The notes beneath the pieces are model-generated. The model saw only the letters and a program-made list of their open reading frames with translations. It was not told the DNA's origin and did not search any database. From Bacillus sp. AFS006103 (GTDB taxonomy: Bacteria; Bacillota; Bacilli; Bacillales; Cytobacillaceae): a DNA stretch of 58,200 nucleotides. Where the stretch lies: the NCBI GenBank assembly GCA_002559145.1, contig NTXX01000011.1:587709-645908 (forward strand), read 5' to 3'. The position numbers and the translations under genes are program-made. Within the stretch, counting starts at the first letter, position 1; each line of letters opens with the position of its first letter. Shown here in pieces: positions 27,454 through 35,927 of the stretch.

Positions 27454-28350
27454 TTGAACCATTCAAAAAAGGATGAGGAATCTGGCGGATTTGTGAAAAC
27501 GGCTTTTTTTGAAGATATTATTGCGAGAACGATTCAATATATTCAGGCAGGATATCCTGTCCACTTTGTTGGACCATCAGGTGTTGGAAAAACTAGCTTA
27601 GCTTTATATATTGCCCAACAATTTAACAGGCCTGTTACAATCATTCGCGGTCACCATGAACTGTCGAACAAAGATTTACTCGGCCAATACAATGGAATAA
27701 ATAAGAAGGAAATTATCGATAATTACATCCATTCTGTTTACAAAAGTGAACAACAAATTAGATCCTTATGGGTAAATGGTCAGCTAACTGAGGCAGTCAA
27801 GAATGGACATGTAGTTATTTATGATGAGTTTTCACGTTCACGCCCAGAAGCGAATAATATATTTTTATCATTATTAGAGGAAAAGGTTCTCCCTATCTAT
27901 GGGAAAGGAAAAGAAACCTTCATCAAATGTCATCCTGACTTTTCAATGATCTTTACAAGCAATCCAGATGAATATGCAGGTACATTTCATACTCAGGATG
28001 CTCTTATGGATCGATTGATAACGATTAGTTTAGATTGCTGTGATACCAAAACAGAAATCGAAATCCTACATCAAAAGGCAGGCATTACCAAACAGGAAGC
28101 TCAGGAAATAGTGAGACTAATATCAAATTTAAGATTATTTGGTAAGGGTTTCTGCCCGAGTCTTCGCGCATCTTTAATGATTGCAGCCGTTGCAAAAAAA
28201 GGGAATATCCAGATTACTTACGACAATGAACAATATCAAGCACTATGTTTGGATGTATTAACAAGGCCGGTCAAACAAATTTCCCCAGAACTCAGTCGTA
28301 GTGCCGTTCAGAAGCTTATTTTGAAGGAGATGCAGAGAAAGGAAGAGTAG
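27454..28350 (+). CDS. gvpN: gas vesicle AAA+ ATPase
   Basis: The 298-residue protein is an AAA+ (MoxR-like) ATPase with Walker A GPSGVGKTS, Walker B VVIYDEFSRSRPEANN, and sensor 1 IFTSNPDEYAG. GvpN proteins are needed for growth of normal-sized vesicles. The start is a TTG at 27454, ten bases after AAAGGAGG; the upstream ATG in frame lies inside the hairpin. It ends against gvpF with overlapping or adjacent codons. Confidence 0.95.
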   Translation: MNHSKKDEESGGFVKTAFFEDIIARTIQYIQAGYPVHFVGPSGVGKTSLALYIAQQFNRPVTIIRGHHELSNKDLLGQYNGINKKEIIDNYIHSVYKSEQQIRSLWVNGQLTEAVKNGHVVIYDEFSRSRPEANNIFLSLLEEKVLPIYGKGKETFIKCHPDFSMIFTSNPDEYAGTFHTQDALMDRLITISLDCCDTKTEIEILHQKAGITKQEAQEIVRLISNLRLFGKGFCPSLRASLMIAAVAKKGNIQITYDNEQYQALCLDVLTRPVKQISPELSRSAVQKLILKEMQRKEE

Positions 28351-28352
28351 TG

Positions 28353-29111
28353 ATGCCAAAAAAAAGTGGGGTATATGTTTTTTGTGCTATTAGGGAAAAA
28401 GAATCCAAGAAATTCGAGAAGGTTATCTTAAATGGGCAGGAAAATGAAGTTTATACGATTCACTATCAAAATGTTGCCATGGTGGTATCAAAAGTTAAGG
28501 GTGAAGTTTTACCGGAACGTAATAACTTATTTGCTCATCAACAAACCATTTCGAGAGTCATGAAGGAGTATAGCATAATACCAATGAGCTTTGGAAATGT
28601 GTTTCATTCCGAGCAGGATGTTCAGATCATAACGAAACATATGTATGATGAATTTGAAAAATTGTTTTCTCATTTAGAAAACAAAATCGAGGTTGGATTA
28701 AAAGTTGTTGTAAAGCAAAACTGGATCGATCAGGAAATGTTAAATGATCCCGTTTTAAGTGAGTGGAAAGCCGGAAAAAAAGACCTTTCAAATCCCGCAT
28801 CATTCTATGATCAAATCCAATTAGGGGAGTTAGCACAAAATTTTGTTCTACAACTAGAGGACGAAGTAGAGAAGAAAATATATAACCCTTTATTGGAGCT
28901 GGCCGAAGCAGGAAAGCAAAATTACACGATACCAGGAAAGATTTTATTAAATGCTGCCTTTTTGGTAGATCGAGAGAAGGAAGAAGCATTTGATCAACTT
29001 GTTAATGATTTATTTGAAATATGGAAGGAAAAAGTGGAATTTAAATATTCTGGCCCATGGCCGGCCTATAACTTTGTAAATATTCGATTAAGGATAGAAG
29101 GGAAAATATGA
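28353..29111 (+). CDS. gvpF: gas vesicle protein GvpF
   Basis: The 252-residue protein belongs to the GvpF/GvpL family, with YVFCAIRE at the start, EYSIIPMSFGNVF in the middle and a GPWPAYNFV near the C-terminus. GvpF is found on the inner face of vesicles and takes part in nucleation with GvpA. ATG 28353 follows GGAAGAG; a GTG three bases earlier overlapping the gvpN stop is the alternative. It overlaps gvpG by four bases. Confidence 0.94.
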   Translation: MPKKSGVYVFCAIREKESKKFEKVILNGQENEVYTIHYQNVAMVVSKVKGEVLPERNNLFAHQQTISRVMKEYSIIPMSFGNVFHSEQDVQIITKHMYDEFEKLFSHLENKIEVGLKVVVKQNWIDQEMLNDPVLSEWKAGKKDLSNPASFYDQIQLGELAQNFVLQLEDEVEKKIYNPLLELAEAGKQNYTIPGKILLNAAFLVDREKEEAFDQLVNDLFEIWKEKVEFKYSGPWPAYNFVNIRLRIEGKI

Positions 29112-29350
29112 TTTTTAAATTGTTTTCATTGCCCATCCGTTCGTTACTAAAACTCGGAGAAAAAATTCAAGAAGAGGTTGACCAAGAACTCTATGATATT
29201 CCGTATTTGCAACAACAGCTTATTGAATTGCATATGATGTTCGAAATGGAGGAAATTGATGAAATCACCTATTTTGAGCATGAACAGGAATTGATTAGAA
29301 GGTATAAAATTGCCAAAGAACGAGAACAAAATGAGTTCTTGGACGATTAG
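29108..29350 (+). CDS. gvpG: gas vesicle protein GvpG
   Basis: The 80-residue protein has the GvpG pattern: FKLFSLPIRSLLKLGEKI, then acidic helices EVDQELYDIPYLQQQL and EEIDEITYFEHEQELI. GvpG is a small accessory assembly protein that binds other Gvp chaperones. Its ATG overlaps the gvpF stop (ATGA). Confidence 0.92.
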   Translation: MIFKLFSLPIRSLLKLGEKIQEEVDQELYDIPYLQQQLIELHMMFEMEEIDEITYFEHEQELIRRYKIAKEREQNEFLDD

Positions 29351-29377
29351 ACCAATTGTATGTAAGGAGGAGGAAAC

Positions 29378-30208
29378 ATGTCTCAGACAAAGGTTGATAC
29401 AGCTTTCCTGTATTTGTATGGGGTTATTCTTGCAAAGGAATTACAAAAGCCAGGTATTCCCTCAATAGTGGGTATGGATCAAAAGACTGTCACTACCTAT
29501 ATTTATAGACACTTAGCCGCTATCATCACCCCAGTAAATGCCCATAATTTTTCCCAAGAACAAATAGACTTTCAGTTGAAAAATCCTGAATGGCTAAAGG
29601 AAAAAGCATTTCATCACCATGAAGTTAACTCGATTATTGACCAGCATTTTACCGTCCTCCCGATGTCTTTTTGCACGATTTTCCAAAAAACATCTAATTT
29701 AGAAAGTTTCCTTGCCGACCAATACGATATGATTTTTCAAAAGCTACTTAGCCTTAAAAATAAACAAGAATGGAATTTAAAGGTATTTTGCCATAATGAA
29801 AAAGCGTTATCTTTTGTTCTACAACATAATGAAGCAGTATTAGATTTAAGAGAACAATTAGCATCAATGCCAAAAGGAAAACAATTTTTAATGAAAAAGA
29901 AGCTGGACCATTTAATTACTTCAGAATTAGAAGCGGAACAATCCAATTGGTGGATTAAAATAAAAGAAAATTTAACACCTGCAGTGTCTGAGTTAAACCT
30001 TCGAAGAAATTGGGGAATAGAAGTTACCGAACGAATAGATAAGATGATTATTAATAGTGATTTCCTAATTGAGAAATCTAAAGCGGATGAGTTTATGAAA
30101 AGAGTCGTAGAATTGGAAAAATTATTTGAACCATTGGGATGTTCTTTTCAAGTAACCGGACCTTGGCCACCTTATCACTTTTCGAAAATGGCAAAGGATA
30201 TTTTGTAA
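29378..30208 (+). CDS. gvpL: gas vesicle protein GvpL
   Basis: The 276-residue protein is a second GvpF/GvpL-family member with FLYLYGVILAKE at the start, FTVLPMSFCTIF in the middle and VTGPWPPYHF near the end. Members act as an assembly hub for GvpA-type subunits. TAAGGAGGAGG gives an excellent ribosome binding site. The stop codon overlaps the gvpS start (TAATG). Confidence 0.93.
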   Translation: MSQTKVDTAFLYLYGVILAKELQKPGIPSIVGMDQKTVTTYIYRHLAAIITPVNAHNFSQEQIDFQLKNPEWLKEKAFHHHEVNSIIDQHFTVLPMSFCTIFQKTSNLESFLADQYDMIFQKLLSLKNKQEWNLKVFCHNEKALSFVLQHNEAVLDLREQLASMPKGKQFLMKKKLDHLITSELEAEQSNWWIKIKENLTPAVSELNLRRNWGIEVTERIDKMIINSDFLIEKSKADEFMKRVVELEKLFEPLGCSFQVTGPWPPYHFSKMAKDIL

Positions 30209-30447
30209 TGGAAAGGCATCATCTCTTTGAAAATAAGGAAATGACATTATTGGATCTTCTTGATGGAATCATTGATACAGGCGTTGTGGTTACTGGTGAA
30301 ATATTAATCTCAGTTGCCAATATTGATTTAATTGTCGTCGATCTTAAGCTACTAATTTCATCGATTGAAAGTGCCTTTGGTCCCTATGAACGTAAAAATT
30401 ATGAGGAGGCAATAGTAAATGGAACGCTTGCCACTGGACTCAAGTAA
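30208..30447 (+). CDS. gvpS: gas vesicle protein GvpS (GvpA paralogue)
   Basis: The 79-residue protein is a GvpA-fold relative: LLDLLDGIIDTGVVVTGEIL then ANIDLIVVDLKLLISSIES. Its position between gvpL and gvpK is that of gvpS in B. megaterium. It is a minor shell or tip component needed for assembly. It starts at the gvpL stop and runs 29 bases into gvpK. Confidence 0.88.
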   Translation: MERHHLFENKEMTLLDLLDGIIDTGVVVTGEILISVANIDLIVVDLKLLISSIESAFGPYERKNYEEAIVNGTLATGLK

Positions 30448-30682
30448 AGTAGAGCAAGGATTAGCGAAGTTAGTGCTAACCATTATAGAATTGCTCCGCC
30501 AACTCATGGAGCGGCAGGCCATGCGAAGAGTTGAAAGCGATTCTCTTAGCGATGAACAATTAGATGAATTAGGGTTAACTTTAATGAGGCTTGAAGAGAA
30601 AATGGAAGAATTAAAAATCATTTTTGGTTTAGAAACGGAAGACCTCAATATAGAACTAGGTCCATTGGGGAAACTTCTTTAG
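30419..30682 (+). CDS. gvpK: gas vesicle protein GvpK
   Basis: The 87-residue protein shows the GvpK core: VEQGLAKLVLTIIELLRQLM, then ERQAMRRVESDSLSDEQLDE and LGLTLMRLEEKMEELK. GvpK is a small helical protein required for vesicle formation. GAGGAGG lies before the ATG inside gvpS. Confidence 0.95.
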   Translation: MERLPLDSSKVEQGLAKLVLTIIELLRQLMERQAMRRVESDSLSDEQLDELGLTLMRLEEKMEELKIIFGLETEDLNIELGPLGKLL

Positions 30683-30704
30683 ACCGGCAGATAGGAGAGA
30701 GATT

Positions 30705-31184
30705 ATGCCCATCCAACACCCGTCACAATCATCATCAAATTTACTTGAGGTATTAGAAAAAATACTTGATAAGGGAGTGGTTATTGCAGGGGATATAAAA
30801 ATTTCGTTAGCAGACGTCGACTTACTAACTATTAAAATAAGGCTGCTGATCGCTTCTGTCGACAAGGCTCGGGAAATCGGAATGGATTGGTGGGAAAAGG
30901 ACCCATACTATTCTTCTAAAGGTAGATTAGCTGAAAAAGAGCATGACTTGCTACTCGAAAGAATCAATCGAATGGAACAGCTTGTTGAGACAAAGGTAAT
31001 CCCGCATCAAGAAAGAGCATTACTTGAACCTATTGATGAAAATAGATTAGACCAGCGGGATGAAATGCCTTTGCAAGGCGAAGAAATTGAGATAATTAAA
31101 GTGGAAAAAAGGGATACAAAGAAAAATGAATCAAAAAATAAGAAAAAAGAAAAGAAAAAAAGTCGTAGAAATGATAAGAAATAA
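30705..31184 (+). CDS. gvpJ: gas vesicle protein GvpJ with long basic tail
   Basis: The N-terminal 75 residues are a GvpA-like domain ([20 protein letters not shown], then ADVDLLTIKIRLLIASVDKA), as in the tip proteins GvpJ/GvpM. The total length of 159 residues exceeds the roughly 100 expected. The extra C-terminal part is charged and ends in a lysine-rich tail from about residue 133. The tail could bind nucleic acid or other vesicle proteins. AGGAGAG precedes the ATG. It is the last recognisable gvp gene; homologues of gvpP, Q, R, T and U were not seen. Confidence 0.9.
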   Translation: MPIQHPSQSSSNLLEVLEKILDKGVVIAGDIKISLADVDLLTIKIRLLIASVDKAREIGMDWWEKDPYYSSKGRLAEKEHDLLLERINRMEQLVETKVIPHQERALLEPIDENRLDQRDEMPLQGEEIEIIKVEKRDTKKNESKNKKKEKKKSRRNDKK

Positions 31185-31206
31185 AATTTTAAGAGATATA
31201 GGCATA

Positions 31207-31236
31207 AATAAAAAAACCCTGATTATTTTCAAGGTT
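31207..31236 (-). terminator. terminator of the coiled-coil gene (minus strand)
   Basis: On the minus strand AACCTTGA pairs with TCAGGGTT (one wobble) and is followed by TTTTTTT. It also lies 3' of gvpJ, but on the plus strand it has no T-run. Confidence 0.75.
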
Positions 31237-31279
31237 CTTATAGTTTAGGAATGAGGTAAAGCAATAAAATGTAATAAAT

Positions 31280-31669
31280 CTATTTTTTAATGGTTTTTAA
31301 TACTTTTTTGAGTAATTTATTAAGTTGATTATTTTGTTCTTTTACGTCATTTAATTCATTTTTTAATCCTGAAATATCATTCGCTATGTTTTCCAGTTTC
31401 TCCGATAAAGAAGCCAGCTCTGCTTTTTCTTGATTTTTAGAAACTTTAGCTTCAGGAACTTCAGGGTTTTCCTTTTTCTTACTTCGCTCAGCTAAGGAAT
31501 TCATGAGAGTATCATTTTTTAGAAGGGATGATGCAACTTGCATTAGTGAACCCAAATCAAGCGAACTTTGATTTTTTAGTAAATTGTTGGCGAGATTTTT
31601 GGTAGTATCATTGTCTACATTGATACTGGAATCCTGCGAGCTATTTTCATTCTTGTCTTTTTTAGCCAT
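31280..31669 (-). CDS. charged coiled-coil protein next to the gas-vesicle operon, unknown function
   Basis: The 129-residue protein is lysine-, asparagine- and serine-rich at the N-terminus, has a leucine-rich middle (NLANNLLKNQSSLDLGSLMQ), and ends in a heptad-like coiled coil (about 85-128). No family was recognised. It is transcribed toward gvpJ. Some gas-vesicle clusters carry charged, low-complexity accessory proteins (for example GvpT), and this gene might fill such a role, but no sequence match is claimed. A possible AAGGTGG ribosome binding site precedes the ATG. Confidence 0.65.
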   Translation of the reverse strand: MAKKDKNENSSQDSSINVDNDTTKNLANNLLKNQSSLDLGSLMQVASSLLKNDTLMNSLAERSKKKENPEVPEAKVSKNQEKAELASLSEKLENIANDISGLKNELNDVKEQNNQLNKLLKKVLKTIKK

Positions 31670-31812
31670 AATTTAACCACCTTTTTTGTTTTAAATGTCC
31701 AAAATTCCCTAATATCTTACGTTGATCAAATAAAAATGTAGTGTGTTAATATCATTATAAAGTAAATATTTTCCAATTATATCTAATCGAAACAAACAAT
31801 CATTTACTCTAA

Positions 31813-31858
31813 ACAAAAAAACTAGAAGATTATTTTTATTGATAAATAATCTTCTAGA
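31813..31858 (-). terminator. terminator of the 54-residue membrane peptide gene
   Basis: CTAGAAGATTATTT pairs perfectly with AAATAATCTTCTAG; on the minus strand TTTTTTTGTTT follows. Confidence 0.85.
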
Positions 31859-31925
31859 GTTCTTCACTTATCCATTAGGAATTCCTAAATAGATAAGCCA
31901 GTTCGTTTCGGCCGGTTGAGACAAT

Positions 31926-32090
31926 TTACGCAACACACTTTAGATCATCGCGAGCATCTCTAATATCTCCTGAATCGACACCCAATAGGTCAGCAACAAT
32001 GATAGCAACTGTTAGAAGAATGTATACTAGAAGGAGTCCTAGTTCACAAAGAAGGTTGTCAAGGAAATCTGGCGGTAATGAAATAGCCAT
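31926..32090 (-). CDS. 54-residue membrane peptide, unknown function
   Basis: A start ATG at 32090 is preceded by AAAGGGGGG at 7 bases and opens a 54-codon frame that ends in TAA at 31926, followed by a good terminator. The product begins MAISLPPDFLDNLLCELG, continues with one hydrophobic helix (about 17-36) and ends in a charged tail (GDIRDARDDL). It has the form of a small single-span membrane protein. A perfect 14-bp palindrome TAAGAGGCCTCTTA lies about 30 bases upstream at 32121-32134 and could be an operator. No family was recognised. Confidence 0.7.
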   Translation of the reverse strand: MAISLPPDFLDNLLCELGLLLVYILLTVAIIVADLLGVDSGDIRDARDDLKCVA

Positions 32091-32221
32091 TTATTTTCCC
32101 CCCTTTCCAAAGTAAGATGATAAGAGGCCTCTTACATTAAACATACTATGTAAAATTTATGGACAAGTATAAACGTATATCACAATATTAAAAGAAAGGG
32201 CTGTTTAATTTCCGTTACCTA

Positions 32222-32254
32222 TAAAAAAAGACCCTCTTAGGAACTATGAAGGCC
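32222..32254 (-). terminator. terminator of the spermidine-synthase-like gene
   Basis: On the minus strand GGCCTTC pairs with GAGGGTC (two wobble pairs) and is followed by TTTTTTT. Confidence 0.7.
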
Positions 32255-32275
32255 ATTAAATAATTGGTAAATTCT

Positions 32276-33037
32276 CTATCTGTCTATCTGAATCGGAGCT
32301 GCTTCCAAAGGTGAATAATCGTCTAGTTTGCGCTTACTTGCAACAATAATTAGATTTTGTTTCCTTTTACTCTTTGGAGCAGGAGCAAATACCTTTACGC
32401 AGGGAAAGATTTTTGAAATCCTTGAATATAATGTATTTAGGAATTTATCCTTGACAGCTTTTCCAAGATAATTCAAGATGAGAATTCCTCTGTCCGACAG
32501 CTTTTCGTTAGTAAGTTCAAAGAACTCTTTAGTTGTTAGATGAATTGGTATTTCACTGCCACTAAAAGCATCTAAAAAAATGATATCCAGAGATTGTGAC
32601 TCCCGGGTTTTTAAGAGTGCTTGTCCATCACCGACTTCCACGTTCTTTCCCGTATGTCCAAAGTATTTCATCGATACCTCCAGGACCTCCGGATCAATTT
32701 CCGCCGTTAACATATATTTATGCGAGTAATAAGAGCTTACGGTACCAATGCCATGGCCTATAATATATCCTTTTTTAAAATCAGCTACATAATGTTCAAT
32801 TAGGTCCACGCTGGTTCGAATATATGATGCGACAATTCTGTTCGGTTGCTCCAGATTTATTATTCCTTGGATAGCATCGGTAGAAAACTGAAGCATCCTG
32901 AATTTTCCTTGCATTCCCATGAAATCGTTTCGCTCTGTTACGTAAATATTTTGATAAGAGCTTGAAGTTTTATAAAGTAACGACCCGTATAGGGAATTAT
33001 TTCTTTCCAAGTCTTCATCTCTATTTAATGAATTCAA
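32276..33037 (-). CDS. spermidine-synthase-like methyltransferase-fold protein
   Basis: The 253-residue protein has the Rossmann core of the spermidine synthase family: GYIIGHGIGTVSSYY, the acidic EIDPEV at the end of strand 2, VEVGDGQALL, and DIIFLDAFSGSEIP. Spermidine synthases move an aminopropyl group from decarboxylated S-adenosylmethionine, but stand-alone relatives can do other chemistry and the substrate here is open. No S-adenosylmethionine decarboxylase gene is nearby. The start is TTG at 33037, seven bases after GGAGG. Confidence 0.8.
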   Translation of the reverse strand: MNSLNRDEDLERNNSLYGSLLYKTSSSYQNIYVTERNDFMGMQGKFRMLQFSTDAIQGIINLEQPNRIVASYIRTSVDLIEHYVADFKKGYIIGHGIGTVSSYYSHKYMLTAEIDPEVLEVSMKYFGHTGKNVEVGDGQALLKTRESQSLDIIFLDAFSGSEIPIHLTTKEFFELTNEKLSDRGILILNYLGKAVKDKFLNTLYSRISKIFPCVKVFAPAPKSKRKQNLIIVASKRKLDDYSPLEAAPIQIDR

Positions 33038-33252
33038 ACTTACACCTCCATAGATTGTTTACTACAGAGTATTCTTATCGAATGCTATTAGGATAATTAA
33101 ATAGTATAGATTTCCAATTATTTTTATGAGGAAATAGAATAGGACTAATGGATTATTTGATGAGGAAATCGATAATAAGTCGAAAAAAGGAAATCTATAT
33201 ATCCTCACCCCAGCAAGTTTTAAGACCTAAAAAAACGTTTATAAATCAAGCG

Positions 33253-33281
33253 TTGGTGACATATCATTAAGGAGATATGAT
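33253..33281 (+). promoter_or_regulatory. sigma-A promoter upstream of the glutaredoxin gene
   Basis: TTGGTG and TATGAT stand 17 bases apart. The 5' leader of about 95 bases contains a perfect 9-bp hairpin, GACAATAAT/ATTATTGTC, at 33312-33334 without a T-run. Nothing else is seen in the 347-base gap between the two genes. Confidence 0.55.
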
Positions 33282-33384
33282 AATATTATTCCTTGGGAAA
33301 GCGCACGAACAGACAATAATCGAGTATTATTGTCGGAAAAATAAAGATTATATGTTTAAATAATATAAAAGGAGAATACAAACA

Positions 33385-33624
33385 TTGAACAAACATGTAA
33401 TCGTCTATACAACCAAAGACTGTATCGAGTGCACGATGGTCAAAAAAGTCCTAACCGAAGAGGGAATAGTTTTTGAATCAAGGGACGTGATGGCGAATCT
33501 GGAATATCAGGAGGAAGTGGAGAAATACGGCTTTCTTGGTGTTCCAGTAACAGTCGTTGAAAATCGTGCAGTCAAAGGATTTACCAATGAATTAAAGGAT
33601 TTAATCGAACTAGCAAAAAATTAA
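33385..33624 (+). CDS. glutaredoxin-family protein (NrdH-like)
   Basis: The 79-residue protein has a thioredoxin-fold layout, with VIVYTTKDCIECTMVKKVL carrying the Cys-x-x-Cys pair, GVPVTVVENRAVKGF with the cis-proline, and a short C-terminal helix. It is of glutaredoxin/NrdH size and probably reduces disulfides in the cytosol. The start is TTG at 33385 after AAAGGAG at 10 bases. It is monocistronic. Confidence 0.85.
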   Translation: MNKHVIVYTTKDCIECTMVKKVLTEEGIVFESRDVMANLEYQEEVEKYGFLGVPVTVVENRAVKGFTNELKDLIELAKN

Positions 33625-33645
33625 GGTTTAATTATCAACACTACC

Positions 33646-33682
33646 CAAAAAAGGCTTGGAGGAATTCCCTCTAAGCCTTTTT
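33646..33682. terminator. bidirectional terminator between the glutaredoxin gene and dctP
   Basis: AAAAAAGGCTTGGAGG pairs with CCTCTAAGCCTTTTT (one mismatch) and has T-runs on both sides. Confidence 0.9.
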
Positions 33683-33693
33683 ACAATAAATTT

Positions 33694-34959
33694 TTATGCA
33701 CTAATCGATTTATCTGTTTTGGCACTTTGGAGTTCGGAATTAGGATGGAACTCATTTTCCATTTTGGAAACAACCACTGTAGCCACCCCATTACCAATCA
33801 AGTTAGTAATTGCACGTGCCTCTGACATAAAACGATCGACACCGAGTAATAAGGCAATCCCTTCCACTGGAATCACCGGGAATGCAGACAGAGTAGCAGC
33901 AAGGGTTATAAAACCTGAACCCGTTACACCGGCGGCACCTTTAGATGTCAGCATTAGAATACCTAACAAGGTGATTTGATGCCAAATGGTAATATCGACA
34001 TTGTAAGCTTGAGCAATAAAGAGTGCAGCCATTGAAAGGTAAATAGCCGTCCCATCCAAGTTAAAGGAATAACCAGTTGGAACAACAAGACCGACAACGG
34101 ATTTTGAACAACCGTATTTTTCCAATCTTTCCATCATTCTTGGCAGTGCCGATTCCGAGGATGAGGTACCTAACACCAAGAGAATTTCTTCCTTAATATA
34201 AGCGATAAATTTAAGAATATTGAAGCCATAAAGTTTCGCGATGGTCCCTAAAACAAAGACGATGAAAATAAACATCGTAGCATAAACGCTACCCATCAAT
34301 TTCCCCAGGGAAACTAACGAGCCAAGACCAAAATTTCCAATCGTATAGGCCATTGCGCCAGATGCAGCAATAGGTGAGAATTTCATTACCATATTAACAA
34401 TCTTAAAAAATATCTCCGTAAATTGTTCAAACAAGGCAACGACTGGTTTCCCTTTTTGCCCTAAGGAAGCAAGTGCAATCCCGAAAAGTACGGCAAAGAA
34501 TAAAATTGGGAGTAGCTCGCCCTTCGCCATTGCGCCGACAAAATTATCGGGAATAATTCCTAAAATAAATTCGATAACGCCATGACTGCTTTCTTTTGCC
34601 TGTGTGGTAAATTGTGAAATATCTCCGCCTTTTACGGAATCTGTATTAAAGCCTGAACCCGGCTTAATGATATTAACTAGTAGTAAACCAATCGCTAAAG
34701 CAAACGTCGTTACAATTTCAAAATACAGGAGCGCTTTCCCGCCAATACGCCCAACCTTCTTCAAATCCCCCATGTTTCCAATGCCAATAACAATCGTAAA
34801 GAATACAATCGGAGCAATGACCATCTTAATTAACTTGATAAAAATATCCGCCAAAACCTTTAATTCTGTACCGAATTTCGGGAAAAGAAATCCGATGACA
34901 ATCCCAAGTACTATCCCCAGTAATACTTGGACCGTCAAATTTTTGAAATTAATTTTCAT
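33694..34959 (-). CDS. dctP: Na+/H+:C4-dicarboxylate (DAACS) symporter
   Basis: The 421-residue protein belongs to the dicarboxylate/amino acid:cation symporter family. It has about 8 membrane helices plus re-entrant loops, the serine-rich [19 protein letters not shown] loop, the [15 protein letters not shown] helix and a late [12 protein letters not shown] loop. It imports succinate, fumarate and malate or, in close relatives, glutamate and aspartate; the adjacent DctS/DctR-like pair argues for C4-dicarboxylates. ATG 34959 follows AAAGGGG at ten bases; the frame extends upstream but without a ribosome binding site. Confidence 0.9.
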   Translation of the reverse strand: MKINFKNLTVQVLLGIVLGIVIGFLFPKFGTELKVLADIFIKLIKMVIAPIVFFTIVIGIGNMGDLKKVGRIGGKALLYFEIVTTFALAIGLLLVNIIKPGSGFNTDSVKGGDISQFTTQAKESSHGVIEFILGIIPDNFVGAMAKGELLPILFFAVLFGIALASLGQKGKPVVALFEQFTEIFFKIVNMVMKFSPIAASGAMAYTIGNFGLGSLVSLGKLMGSVYATMFIFIVFVLGTIAKLYGFNILKFIAYIKEEILLVLGTSSSESALPRMMERLEKYGCSKSVVGLVVPTGYSFNLDGTAIYLSMAALFIAQAYNVDITIWHQITLLGILMLTSKGAAGVTGSGFITLAATLSAFPVIPVEGIALLLGVDRFMSEARAITNLIGNGVATVVVSKMENEFHPNSELQSAKTDKSISA

Positions 34960-35219
34960 TACATATACACCCCTTTGTTTATTAAAAACTGTTAACGCTT
35001 TCTTCCCACCCAAAACCATAATAAATGAAAATTCAGATAATATTAAGATTTTGGTCATATTGGTCTTATTGTTCCTTTTGTTATAGAAAGTATATATTTA
35101 TTAATTTTCATAAAAATCTAATAAAATCGTCATCTATGAATTTACTATTTCAATAAAATAGGCCATGATAATAATATAAACTGGAAATTAATTTCTTTTA
35201 CTGTAAGGGGGAGCAGGGG

Positions 35220-35897
35220 ATGTTTCCGTTAAAAGTAATATTGATAGAAGATGATCCGATGGTAAGGGAGGTGCACCGTCAATTTATTGACAGGATTGAA
35301 GGGTTCTCGATTATCGGAATCGCCTCCAATGGGATGGAGGGACTGAGATTAGTCAAAGAGCTTAAGCCTGATCTGGCGATTATTGATCTTTATATGCCAT
35401 ATTTGGGTGGATTGGAAATGCTTAGAGAGCTGCGTTCGGAGGCATATTCGATTGATGTGATCGCAATAACGGCTGCCAGCGATATTGAAACCATCCATGG
35501 GGTCCTTCAACAGGGGGCAGTTGACTACATAATGAAACCATTCACATTTGATCGAATAAAAAAATCACTAGATACCTATAAAAACTATCGTGTGAAACTT
35601 GGAGAAAAGAAAGCACTTATACAAGAGGAACTGGATCAGCTTTTATTTATTGATAGAAAAGAAGAAAGTGAAAGAGAGAATTTACCCAAGGGCTTAAACA
35701 CGAACACCTTAACAAAAATCACCAACTTTATTTCTCAAGAAAATGAGCCTGTATCTGCAGAAGAAGTGGCGGAAAGCATTGGAATGGCGCGGGTAACCGC
35801 TCGAAGATACCTTGATTACTTAGAAAAAGAAGGGAAAGTGAAAATACATATCCATTACGGAGGCGTGGGAAGACCGATCAATCGTTACGGAGTTTAA
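35220..35897 (+). CDS. dctR: response regulator, DctR/CitT family
   Basis: The 225-residue protein has a receiver domain with acidic pair EDD near residue 10, phospho-acceptor Asp56 in AIIDLYMP and the Lys of IMKPF, followed by the CitT/DpiA-type helix-turn-helix AEEVAESIGMARVTARRYLD. It is divergent from dctP across a 260-base gap and paired with the following sensor kinase. Induction of dctP by C4-dicarboxylates is the expected role, as in B. subtilis DctR. GTAAGGGGG gives a strong ribosome binding site. Confidence 0.88.
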   Translation: MFPLKVILIEDDPMVREVHRQFIDRIEGFSIIGIASNGMEGLRLVKELKPDLAIIDLYMPYLGGLEMLRELRSEAYSIDVIAITAASDIETIHGVLQQGAVDYIMKPFTFDRIKKSLDTYKNYRVKLGEKKALIQEELDQLLFIDRKEESERENLPKGLNTNTLTKITNFISQENEPVSAEEVAESIGMARVTARRYLDYLEKEGKVKIHIHYGGVGRPINRYGV

Positions 35898-35927
35898 TTA
35901 AATTGACTGCCTTGAGAGGGGGGTCCC

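Noticed and set aside
34604..35086. 160-codon plus-strand open frame opposite dctP
   Set aside because: It lies antisense to the clearly coding dctP gene, lacks a ribosome binding site and has the composition of a shadow frame.
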